From assembly GCF_009184865.1 (NCBI RefSeq), contig NZ_CP045096.1, positions 1,922,001 to 1,986,000 on the forward strand: a stretch of 64,000 nt of DNA, in the 5' to 3' direction. A program made the translations under genes and the position numbers. Shown here piece by piece: positions 26,117 through 32,904 of the stretch. Every line of letters starts with the position of its first letter. Positions within the stretch are counted from its first letter, which is position 1. This stretch comes from Streptomyces phaeolivaceus. GTDB lineage: Bacteria; Actinomycetota; Actinomycetes; Streptomycetales; Streptomycetaceae. The notes under the pieces were generated by a model, which ran no database searches, was not told the DNA's origin, and worked only from the letters and a program-made list of their open reading frames with translations.

Positions 26117-26237
26117 CGGACCTCGGTGTTCCGCCTGAGTTCGAACGTCCAGTCGCCGGTACGCCGGGCCCGACGCGCCGGTCGACACACAAGCGGAATG
26201 ACAGCCCCTCATTCACTACACCCCCACGCCCGCCCCA

Positions 26238-26259
26238 GTTCATCTTCCGTTCACCCAGG
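26238..26259 (+). promoter_or_regulatory. PHO box (PhoP operator) upstream of the phosphate transporter
   Basis: Two adjacent 11-bp direct-repeat units, GTTCATCTTCC (26238-26248) and GTTCACCCAGG (26249-26259), match the Streptomyces PhoP unit G(G/T)TCAYYYR(G/C)G closely, 47 bp before the start of the Pit gene. This predicts control by the PhoR-PhoP system. Confidence 0.85.
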
Positions 26260-26306
26260 TTGCCTACGGTCCTCGTGACACTGACGTCCGAAAGAAGCTT
26301 GGGTAA

Positions 26307-27569
26307 ATGGAAAACTTCTCGCTGATCCTCGCGATCGTGGTGATCACCGCGCTCGCGTTCGATTTTACGAACGGTTTCCACGACACCGCCAACGCGATGG
26401 CCACCACCATCTCGACCGGCGCCATGAAGCCCAAGGTCGCGGTGGCCATGTCCGCCGTGCTCAACCTTGTCGGCGCGTTCCTTTCCATAGAGGTCGCCAA
26501 CACCATCTCCAAGGGGCTCGTCGACGAGTCCGGCATCCAGCCAGAGGTCATCTTCGCGGCGCTCGTCGGCGCCATCCTCTGGAACCTGCTGACCTGGCTG
26601 GTCGGGCTCCCCTCCAGTTCCTCGCACGCCCTGATGGGCGGCCTCATCGGTGCCACGATCGCCTCGGTCGGCGTGGGCGCGGTCCATGGCGACGTGCTCG
26701 TCACCAAGGTGCTGATCCCCGCGATCGCGGCCCCGCTGGTGGCCGGCATCGCGGCGATGCTCGCCACCCGGCTGACGTACCGGCTGGGGCGGCACACCAG
26801 CGAGAAGGCGTCCGGCAAGGGCTACCGCGCCGGGCAGATCGCCTCCGCCGGTCTGGTCTCGCTGGCCCACGGCACCAACGACGCGCAGAAGACGATGGGC
26901 ATCATCACCCTCGCCCTGGTGGCCGGTGGCGCGCTCGCGCCCGACTCGGACCCGCCGGTGTGGGTCATCGTCTCCGCCGGAGCCGCCATCGCGCTCGGCA
27001 CCTACCTGGGCGGCTGGCGCATCATCCGCACGATGGGCAAGGGCCTGACCGACCTCCAGCCGCAGCAGGGCTTCGCCGCCCAGACCAGCGCGGCCACGGT
27101 CATCCTGGCCTCCTCGCACCTCGGTTTCTCGCTCTCCACCACGCACTCGGTCTCCGGTGCCGTGATGGGCGCGGGTCTCGGCCGCAAGGGCGGGGTGGTC
27201 CGCTGGTCCACCGCGACCCGGATGTTCGTCGCCTGGGGTCTGACCCTGCCGGCCGCCGCGCTGGTCGCCGCGCTCGCCGAGTGGGTGACCTCCTTCGGCA
27301 CCTGGGGCACGGCCGTCGTCGCGGTCTTCCTCATCGGCTCCAGTGCCGCGATCTGGGTGGTGTCGCGCCGCGAGGTCATCGACCACACCAACGTCAACGA
27401 CACCGAGGAGCCGCCCGGGGTGGTGACCACGGCGATCGCCGCCGTGACGCCGCCGGCCGCCGGCCCCGTGGGCGAGGAGCTCGCGGCGACCATCCCGGCC
27501 CCCGCCGCGCCGGCCCACGCCGAGAGCACCGCCTCGGCGAACTCGTCCGCGCCGACGCCCGCCGTCTGA
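26307..27569 (+). CDS. pitH: Low-affinity inorganic phosphate transporter, Pit/PHO-4 family
   Basis: 420 aa, about 10-11 membrane helices. The duplicated PHO-4 signature is seen at FDFTNGFHDTANAMATTIS (about 13-31) and SLAHGTNDAQKTMGIITLAL (about 188-207). The C-terminal ~45 residues are a soluble Ala/Pro-rich tail. It moves metal-phosphate complexes with protons into the cell. The PHO box upstream fits pitH2 of S. coelicolor, known to be PhoP-controlled; orthology is my inference. Followed after 31 bp by a small membrane protein gene, then a strong terminator. Confidence 0.92.
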   Translation: MENFSLILAIVVITALAFDFTNGFHDTANAMATTISTGAMKPKVAVAMSAVLNLVGAFLSIEVANTISKGLVDESGIQPEVIFAALVGAILWNLLTWLVGLPSSSSHALMGGLIGATIASVGVGAVHGDVLVTKVLIPAIAAPLVAGIAAMLATRLTYRLGRHTSEKASGKGYRAGQIASAGLVSLAHGTNDAQKTMGIITLALVAGGALAPDSDPPVWVIVSAGAAIALGTYLGGWRIIRTMGKGLTDLQPQQGFAAQTSAATVILASSHLGFSLSTTHSVSGAVMGAGLGRKGGVVRWSTATRMFVAWGLTLPAAALVAALAEWVTSFGTWGTAVVAVFLIGSSAAIWVVSRREVIDHTNVNDTEEPPGVVTTAIAAVTPPAAGPVGEELAATIPAPAAPAHAESTASANSSAPTPAV

Positions 27570-27600
27570 GCCCCGCGACTCCCTGAGGAAGATCACCACC

Positions 27601-27822
27601 ATGCACATCGACTGGGCAGCCCTGGGCTCCGTCTTCGGAGTCAGCCTCGTGGTCACCGTGGCCCTCGTCGGCCTCTTCACCCTGGGGATCGTCGGCCTCT
27701 CCAAGAGCGAGGCCGCGACCACCGCGGGCACCTCACCGGCCCTCGCCACCACGGCGGCGTACACCTGCTTCGCCGCGTGCGCGGCGGCGGTGGCGTACGG
27801 GATCTACCTGATCATGGCCTGA
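27601..27822 (+). CDS. Small membrane protein co-transcribed with the Pit transporter
   Basis: 73 aa with two membrane helices (about 10-32 VFGVSLVVTVALVGLFTLGIVGL and 50-72 TTAAYTCFAACAAAVAYGIYLIM) joined by a polar loop. GAGGAAGATCACC precedes ATG 27601. Small proteins of this type follow pit genes in many Streptomyces; no function known. Confidence 0.8.
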   Translation: MHIDWAALGSVFGVSLVVTVALVGLFTLGIVGLSKSEAATTAGTSPALATTAAYTCFAACAAAVAYGIYLIMA

Positions 27823-27838
27823 CGACACACCAAGACAG

Positions 27839-27871
27839 AGCCCCCGTACCGTTTGACCCGGTACGGGGGCT
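27839..27871 (+). terminator. Strong hairpin terminator of the pit operon
   Basis: AGCCCCCGTACCG (27839-27851) pairs perfectly over 13 bp with CGGTACGGGGGCT (27859-27871) across a 7-base loop, followed by TTGT. It lies 16 bp past the stop of the small membrane protein gene. Confidence 0.92.
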
Positions 27872-28019
27872 TTGTCTATTGTCCACAGCAACCGTGACCA
27901 TCGTCGAAATGACACATGTCATTTGGACGATGGCTGTACGACGATATTCCAATCGGCGTAAGCTATCAGACACACGCCGAATCGGCGATGGCCACCCGAC
28001 AGCGGAGCAGGGGAGCGCC

Positions 28020-28877
28020 ATGCCCAGGGACATCGATCCGAGCCTGAATCGACGCAGGCTACGAGTCGAGTTGCGGAAGGCCCGGTACAAGTGCGGGCTG
28101 ACCAAGCAGCAGACCGCGAACGCCCTGGACTGGTCGCTGTCGAAGATCATGCGGATCGAGGCCGGCGCCGTCAGCGTCAGCGTCACCGACGTACGGGCAC
28201 TGATCCAGCAGTACGAGATCACGGACCCGACGCTGATCGGCGAGCTGGAGGACGCCGCACGCGGCTCCAAGGGGCCGTCCTGGTGGGCCTCCTGGGGCAA
28301 TCTGGTCTCCCCGCAGTACGCCCAGTACCTCGGCTACGAGGGGGCCGCGACCTCCATCCGGATGCACCACCCGATCGTGATCCCCGGCCTGCTGGAGACC
28401 GAGGACTACGCCACCGCGCTGCTGACACCGGTCTCCGACAGCGGCGACATCCGCCGGTCGGTGGAACTGCGCATCGCACGACAGGAGCGCTATCTCGACT
28501 CCGATTCGGGCCCACGCGTCGAGGTCGTGCTGGACGAGGCCGCCGTACGACGGGTGATCGGCGGCCCCAAGGTGATGCGTCAGCAGCTGGAGCACCTCAA
28601 GACCCTCGCGCGGCGCCCGCGCGTACGCATCAGGCTCCTGCCGTTCACGATGGGGGCCCACTTCAGCACCCTCAGCCCGTTCGTCCTGCTCGGGTTCCAG
28701 GACGACGACGACCTGCTCTATCTCGAAGGCCCCAACGGCGGACTGTCGAACCGTGACGACCTCGATCTCACGGTCCGCTACCAGGAGTGCTTCGCGGACA
28801 TCAGCGACAACGCGTACGACGGTGACCGGATGATCGAGTTCCTCGACACGGTCAAGGAAAGCCTCGACAACGACTGA
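28020..28877 (+). CDS. XRE-family regulator with DUF5753 domain (WhiJ-like)
   Basis: 285 aa. The N-terminal HTH (about 12-65: LRVELRKARYKCGLTKQQTANALDWSLSKIMRIEAG in parts) is followed by the DUF5753 effector domain (about 85-275) with the hallmarks QYLGYEGAATSIRMHHPIVIPGLLETEDYA and RQERYL. Such proteins act with partner DUF397 proteins in Streptomyces development and are found in many paralogous copies. ATG 28020 is chosen at the conserved N-terminus. A DUF397 gene lies 1.1 kb away on the opposite strand (29705), with two small membrane protein genes between them. Confidence 0.9.
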   Translation: MPRDIDPSLNRRRLRVELRKARYKCGLTKQQTANALDWSLSKIMRIEAGAVSVSVTDVRALIQQYEITDPTLIGELEDAARGSKGPSWWASWGNLVSPQYAQYLGYEGAATSIRMHHPIVIPGLLETEDYATALLTPVSDSGDIRRSVELRIARQERYLDSDSGPRVEVVLDEAAVRRVIGGPKVMRQQLEHLKTLARRPRVRIRLLPFTMGAHFSTLSPFVLLGFQDDDDLLYLEGPNGGLSNRDDLDLTVRYQECFADISDNAYDGDRMIEFLDTVKESLDND

Positions 28878-28919
28878 GCACCGGGCCGGGACGCCCGGGG
28901 CGGACACGGGGGAGGGCCG

Positions 28920-29432
28920 ATGACGGTCTTCGGACGGCGAGAGTGGTGGAGCCGGTTCACGGCGCGCCGCACCGTTCCTGGCGGCGGAGACCCGGGCGGC
29001 TCTCCCCCACCGGCCTCCCCCGACGGCGAGCCCCCGGGGACGCTCGACGACTGCACCCTCAAGTCGTACGCCATGCAGCGGCGGGAATGGGCGGAGGCGC
29101 TCATCCGGGTGGAGAGCGCCCGGGTCGACGGCGAGATACGGCTCATGTCGACCCGCATGCTGCTGGGCACGTTCTGCGCCAGCGTGCTGCTGTTGAGCAT
29201 CGCGGTGGCGAGCCGGGTCGTGCCCACGACTCAGTTCGGCTCGACGACCCCACTGGCCACGGCGGTCACCGGAGCGATCGGCGCGGCCCTGCTCACCTCG
29301 CTCGCCGCGGGGCTCGGCAGAATTCTGCGCGCCCGCGCCGACGCCTCGCGCACCACCGGCCTCAGCGCCGCTCCGGCCCCCGCGGCCGGGCCCCGGCCAG
29401 AGCCCGATCCAGGACCCTCAGCCGCTCCGTGA
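28920..29432 (+). CDS. Hypothetical membrane protein next to the WhiJ-like regulator
   Basis: 170 aa. A Pro-rich N-terminus (about 20-45) is followed by an amphipathic stretch with several Arg/Glu (QRREWAEALIRVESARVDGE), two membrane helices (about 80-100 LLGTFCASVLLLSIAVASRVV and 112-132 LATAVTGAIGAALLTSLAAGL), and a Pro/Ala-rich tail. No family recognised. Same strand and 42 bp after the XRE gene, so probably co-transcribed. Its last 71 bp overlap tail-to-tail with the next gene on the other strand. Confidence 0.65.
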   Translation: MTVFGRREWWSRFTARRTVPGGGDPGGSPPPASPDGEPPGTLDDCTLKSYAMQRREWAEALIRVESARVDGEIRLMSTRMLLGTFCASVLLLSIAVASRVVPTTQFGSTTPLATAVTGAIGAALLTSLAAGLGRILRARADASRTTGLSAAPAPAAGPRPEPDPGPSAAP

Positions 29433-29673
29433 CCGGAGTGAGCCCCCACCACAGGCCGGCTCCCGAGGCGATCAGGGCGGTCACCACCAGCCAGACGACG
29501 CTCCGCGCCTCCGTCCCCGGCACCAGCAGGGCGGCGAGCGCGCCCACTCCGACGGCCAGCACACCGGCCACCGTGCTGAAGAGAACCAGGGGGGCCGCGG
29601 CGGTCAGCAGCGTCCGTCGGTCCCTCGACGCCCTCGCGCGCGCCGAGGCGGTTCCCTTGATCCGATCTTCCAT
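29362..29673 (-). CDS. Hypothetical small membrane protein
   Basis: 103 aa with two membrane helices (about 24-52 LLTAAAPLVLFSTVAGVLAVGVGALAALL and 62-80 VVWLVVTALIASGAGLWWG) and a short basic tail. The start at ATG 29673 follows GAGGTACAC; the frame is open further upstream but into the DUF397 gene. It follows that gene after 31 bp, so the two form a unit. The 71-bp convergent overlap with the preceding plus-strand gene makes one of the two 3' ends less certain, but both have clear membrane helices. Confidence 0.6.
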   Translation of the reverse strand: MEDRIKGTASARARASRDRRTLLTAAAPLVLFSTVAGVLAVGVGALAALLVPGTEARSVVWLVVTALIASGAGLWWGLTPVTERLRVLDRALAGARPRGPERR

Positions 29674-29704
29674 CGCGTGTACCTCCCGTCCCCCGAACGG
29701 ATCT

Positions 29705-29974
29705 TCACGATCCGCCCGCTCCCGGGTCCACAAGCCCCGCCAGAAAACCACACCACGCGGCGTGACGGAAGGAGAGCACAGCGTTCTGATGCCAGTTTGA
29801 GTCACGCACCAGGATGTGGCGCTCCCTGATCGACGCTTCCACGCACATGCTGGTCTCACCGGTGTAACTGCTCCTGAACCATGTGCACGCCGACGGCTCC
29901 CTGTCGAACACCCTGACCTCCACCTCACCAGTCAGCGCACCTGCCGTTCCCTCAAGTGTTCCCAGCTTGGGCAT
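29705..29974 (-). CDS. DUF397 protein, putative partner of the WhiJ-like regulator
   Basis: 89 aa. The DUF397 core is at about 30-80: CTWFRSSYTGETSMCVEAS ... ILVRDSNW ... FRHAAWCGFLAGL. DUF397 proteins (BldB-like neighbourhood) pair with XRE-DUF5753 regulators in Streptomyces. Start ATG 29974 has no convincing ribosome binding site; a GTG inside could yield a ~70-residue protein of the usual family length. Divergent from the B12 riboswitch region. Confidence 0.8.
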   Translation of the reverse strand: MPKLGTLEGTAGALTGEVEVRVFDREPSACTWFRSSYTGETSMCVEASIRERHILVRDSNWHQNAVLSFRHAAWCGFLAGLVDPGAGGS

Positions 29975-30079
29975 CGGGGAAGAGCGTGGAAAGAGCCGAT
30001 TCGGGCGTCTGACGGGAATTCGGCGGTGTGGGGCTCGGCACACCGCTGCGCCGCAGGTCAACAGCAAGTTGACGGGTCT

Positions 30080-30215
30080 CGAAGGGGCGTGGTGGACTGC
30101 CGGGGCCATGTACGACGGCAGGAGAGGAAGCCGGTGCGAGTCCGGCGCGGTCCCGCCACTGTCACCGGGGAAGCGGCTCGAAGCGCCTCCCGGGAGCCAG
30201 GAACTCTCGCCGTCG
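30080..30215 (+). ncRNA. Cobalamin (B12) riboswitch
   Basis: The conserved B12-box core GCCGGTGCGAGTCCGGCGCG continues directly into GTCCCGCCACTGT (30130-30162), preceded by a P2-like stem CTGCCG/CGGCAG and GAGAGGAAG, and followed by GGGAGCCAGGAACTCTCGCC (about 30191-30211), the closing P1-side motif. The P7-P8 part is short, as in actinobacterial types. Boundaries are approximate. A possible expression-platform hairpin CAGGG-CCCTG (about 30228-30245) lies just before the ribosome binding site of the leader ORF. It should repress the cobalamin operon when adenosylcobalamin is plentiful. Confidence 0.92.
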
Positions 30216-30262
30216 GTCTCGTCGAACCAGGGCGTGGACACCCTGAGTGAGGACAAATCGCC

Positions 30263-30331
30263 ATGTGCGCCATGTGCGGCTGCCCGTCGGGGCCCAGCGC
30301 CCGGTCCTTGCCCGACCCCGTGAACGGCTGA
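30263..30331 (+). CDS. 22-residue Cys-rich leader peptide (candidate) ahead of cbiB
   Basis: An open frame of 22 codons starts MCAMCGCPSG and ends four bases before the cbiB GTG. Three cysteines in CxxCxC spacing suggest metal binding. GAGTGAGGAC lies about 10 bases upstream of its ATG, a fair ribosome binding site, and it sits between the riboswitch and the first structural gene. This geometry suggests translational coupling to cbiB or a cobalt/metal-sensing leader. No homologue is recognised and expression is unproven; conservation of the frame would decide. Confidence 0.45.
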   Translation: MCAMCGCPSGPSARSLPDPVNG

Positions 30332-30335
30332 ACCG

Positions 30336-31307
30336 GTGCGTGCCGACCGCGTCTTCGCGTACGGCGCCGCCGCCGGACTCCTCGGTGATCTGCTGCTCGG
30401 CGATCCGCGCCGGGGGCATCCGGTCGCCGCGTTCGGGCGGGCCGCCGGCGCCGTGGAGCGGGTGCTGTGGCGCGACCACCGGGGGTGGGGCGCGCTGCAC
30501 ACCGCGGTGTGCGCGGGCGGCGCCATGGCGCTGGGGGCGGCTGCCGCGTCCGCGGCGCGGCCGTCGCGTACCGCCTCCGTCGCGTTGACCGCCGCCGCCA
30601 CCTGGGCCGTCGTCGGGGGGACCTCGCTCGGGCGGGAGGCCAGGGCGATCGGGCGGTCCCTCGACGCGGGCGATGTCGAGGGCGCGCGGGCCCGGTTGCC
30701 CCATCTGTGCGGACGGGATCCGCAGGCGCTCGACGCGGACGGCATCGCACGCGCGGTCGTGGAGTCCGTCGCCGAGAACACCTCCGACGCGGTGGTGGGG
30801 GCGCTGGTGTGGGGTGCCGTCGGCGGCGTGCCGGGGCTGGTGGGGTTCCGGGCCGTCAACACCCTGGACGCCATGGTCGGCCACCGGTCGGAGCGATACC
30901 GGCGGTACGGCTGGGCCTCCGCGCGGCTGGACGACGTGGCGGGGTGGCCGGGCGCCCGGCTGACCGCCGTCCTGGCCGCGGCCTCCGGCGGGGACGCCCG
31001 GGGGGCCGTACGGGCCTGGCGGGCCGACGCGGGGAAGCATCCGAGTCCCAACGCGGGGCCGGTGGAGGCCTCGTTCGCGGGGGCGCTCGGAGTGCGATTG
31101 GGGGGCACGTTGTCGTACGGGGGGCGGGTCGAGCATCGGCCTGTGCTGAATGGGGAGGGGCGCGCCGTCGCCGTGGAGGACATCGAGCGGGCCGTTCGGC
31201 TGTCCCGGCGGGTCGGGTGGCTGGCGCTCGGAGCGAGTGCGGGGGCGGCGATGCTGCGGGGACGGATGACGAGGCGCTCGGCACGGTGGGCGGGGAGTCG
31301 GGGATGA
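30336..31307 (+). CDS. cobD: Adenosylcobinamide-phosphate synthase CbiB/CobD
   Basis: 323 aa membrane enzyme that joins the aminopropanol (phosphate) arm to adenosylcobyric acid. Family motifs: GDLLLGDPRRGHPVAAFGR (about 17-35), VESVAENTSDAVVGALVWGAVGG (about 142-164), AVNTLDAMVGHRSERYRRYGWASARLDD and HPSPNAGPVEASFAGALGVRLGG split across helices. Start is GTG 30336. Its stop overlaps the cobQ ATG (ATGA). First enzyme gene after the riboswitch. Confidence 0.93.
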   Translation: MRADRVFAYGAAAGLLGDLLLGDPRRGHPVAAFGRAAGAVERVLWRDHRGWGALHTAVCAGGAMALGAAAASAARPSRTASVALTAAATWAVVGGTSLGREARAIGRSLDAGDVEGARARLPHLCGRDPQALDADGIARAVVESVAENTSDAVVGALVWGAVGGVPGLVGFRAVNTLDAMVGHRSERYRRYGWASARLDDVAGWPGARLTAVLAAASGGDARGAVRAWRADAGKHPSPNAGPVEASFAGALGVRLGGTLSYGGRVEHRPVLNGEGRAVAVEDIERAVRLSRRVGWLALGASAGAAMLRGRMTRRSARWAGSRG

Positions 31308-32821
31308 GCGGTGGGCTGTTGGTCGCCGGGACCACCTCCGACGCCGGGAAGAGTGTGGTCACCGCCGGGATCTGCCGGTGGCTGGTGCGGCAGGGCGTCA
31401 AGGTCGCGCCGTTCAAGGCGCAGAACATGTCGCTCAACTCCTTCGTGACGAAGGAGGGCGCGGAGATCGGGCGGGCCCAGGCCATGCAGGCGCAGGCCTG
31501 CCGGGTGGAGCCCAGCGCGCTCATGAACCCCGTGCTGCTGAAGCCCGGGGGCGAGCGGAGCAGCCAGGTCGTGCTGCTGGGGAAGCCCGTGGGAGAGATG
31601 AGCGCGCGCGGCTATCACGGCGGGCGGCAACAGCGGCTGCTCGGGACCGTGTTGGAGTGTCTCGCCGAGTTGCGGGGCACCTATGACGCGGTGATCTGCG
31701 AGGGGGCCGGTTCGCCCGCCGAGATCAATCTCCGGCGCACCGACATCGTCAACATGGGGATCGCGCGGAACGCCGGGCTGCCCGTGCTCGTCGTCGGCGA
31801 CATCGACCGCGGTGGCGTCTTCGCGTCCTTCTTCGGCACGGTCGCGCTGCTCTCGCCCGAGGACCAGGCCCATGTCGCCGGGTTCCTCGTCAACAAGTTC
31901 CGCGGCGACGTCACCCTGCTGGAGCCGGGGCTCGACATGCTGCACGGGCTCACCGGGCGGCGGACGTACGGGGTGCTGCCGTTCCGGCACGGGCTCGGGA
32001 TCGACGAGGAGGACGGGCTGCGGGTCTCGCTGCGCGGGACGGTCCGGGAGTCCAATGTCGCGCCGCCCGTCGGGGAGGACGTGCTGCGGGTCGCGGTGTG
32101 CGCGGTGCCGCTGATGTCCAACTTCACCGATGTGGACGCGCTCGCCGCCGAACCCGGTGTCGTGGTGCGGTTCGTGGACCGGGCCGAGGAACTGGCCGAC
32201 GCGGACCTCGTCGTCGTCCCCGGCACCCGGGGCACCGTCCGGGCGCTGGAGTGGCTGCGGGAGCGGGGGCTCGCCGACGCGCTCGTCCGCAGGGCCGCGG
32301 AAGGGCGGCCGGTGCTCGGGATCTGCGGCGGGTTCCAGGTGCTCGGGGAGCGGATCGAGGACGAGGTCGAGAGCCGGCGGGGGCGGGTGGAGGGGCTGGG
32401 CGTCCTGCCCGTGCGGGTGCGGTTCGCCGAGGAGAAGACGCTCACGCGGCCCGTGGGCGAGGCTCTCGGCGAGCGGGTCGAGGGGTACGAGATCCATCAC
32501 GGGGTCGCCGAAGTGCTGGGCGGGGAAGCCTTCTTGGACGGCTGCCGGGTCGGGCAGACCTGGGGCACGCACTGGCACGGGTCGCTGGAGTCGGACGGGT
32601 TCCGGCGGGCCTTTCTGCGCGAGGTGGCCGCCGCGTCGGGGCGCCGGTTCGTACCGGCCCCGGACACATCGTTCGCGGCGCTGCGCGAGGAGCAGTTGGA
32701 CCGGCTCGGCGACCTGATCGAGGAGCACGCGGACACGGACGCGCTGTGGCGGCTCATCGAGTCGGGGCCACCGCCGGGGTTGCCGTTCGTGCCGCCGGGG
32801 GCGCCGGGGGTGCCCGGATGA
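31304..32821 (+). CDS. cobQ: Cobyric acid synthase CobQ
   Basis: 505 aa. It amidates four carboxyls of adenosylcobyrinic a,c-diamide using glutamine. The N-terminal P-loop-like synthetase domain starts LLVAGTTSDAGKSVVTAG, with FKAQNMSLNS, EGAGSPAEINLR and GDIDRGGVFAS. The C-terminal class I glutamine amidotransferase-like domain has ILGICGGFQVLG-like sequence (Cys about 342) and WGTHWHGSLESDGFR. Overlaps cobD by four bases and the next micro-ORF by four bases. Confidence 0.95.
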   Translation: MSGGLLVAGTTSDAGKSVVTAGICRWLVRQGVKVAPFKAQNMSLNSFVTKEGAEIGRAQAMQAQACRVEPSALMNPVLLKPGGERSSQVVLLGKPVGEMSARGYHGGRQQRLLGTVLECLAELRGTYDAVICEGAGSPAEINLRRTDIVNMGIARNAGLPVLVVGDIDRGGVFASFFGTVALLSPEDQAHVAGFLVNKFRGDVTLLEPGLDMLHGLTGRRTYGVLPFRHGLGIDEEDGLRVSLRGTVRESNVAPPVGEDVLRVAVCAVPLMSNFTDVDALAAEPGVVVRFVDRAEELADADLVVVPGTRGTVRALEWLRERGLADALVRRAAEGRPVLGICGGFQVLGERIEDEVESRRGRVEGLGVLPVRVRFAEEKTLTRPVGEALGERVEGYEIHHGVAEVLGGEAFLDGCRVGQTWGTHWHGSLESDGFRRAFLREVAAASGRRFVPAPDTSFAALREEQLDRLGDLIEEHADTDALWRLIESGPPPGLPFVPPGAPGVPG

Positions 32822-32904
32822 GCACGACGGACGTACGACAGGAACGAACGGTCTCGCGGCAACCGCCCGGACCGGAAGGTGACTTGGAGGGCGACGTACT
32901 GTGA
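32818..32904 (+). CDS. 28-residue micro-ORF linking cobQ to the chelatase gene (candidate)
   Basis: ATG at 32818 overlaps the cobQ stop (ATGA) and its own stop overlaps the chelatase GTG (GTGA at 32901-32904). The peptide is polar (MSTTDVRQERTV ... GDLEGDVL) with no family signature. GGAGGGCGACGTACT inside it provides the ribosome binding site for the chelatase gene. It may serve only to carry ribosomes across the gap, or be what remains at the place where cobN lies in some other Streptomyces clusters; both are inference. Confidence 0.4.
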   Translation: MSTTDVRQERTVSRQPPGPEGDLEGDVL

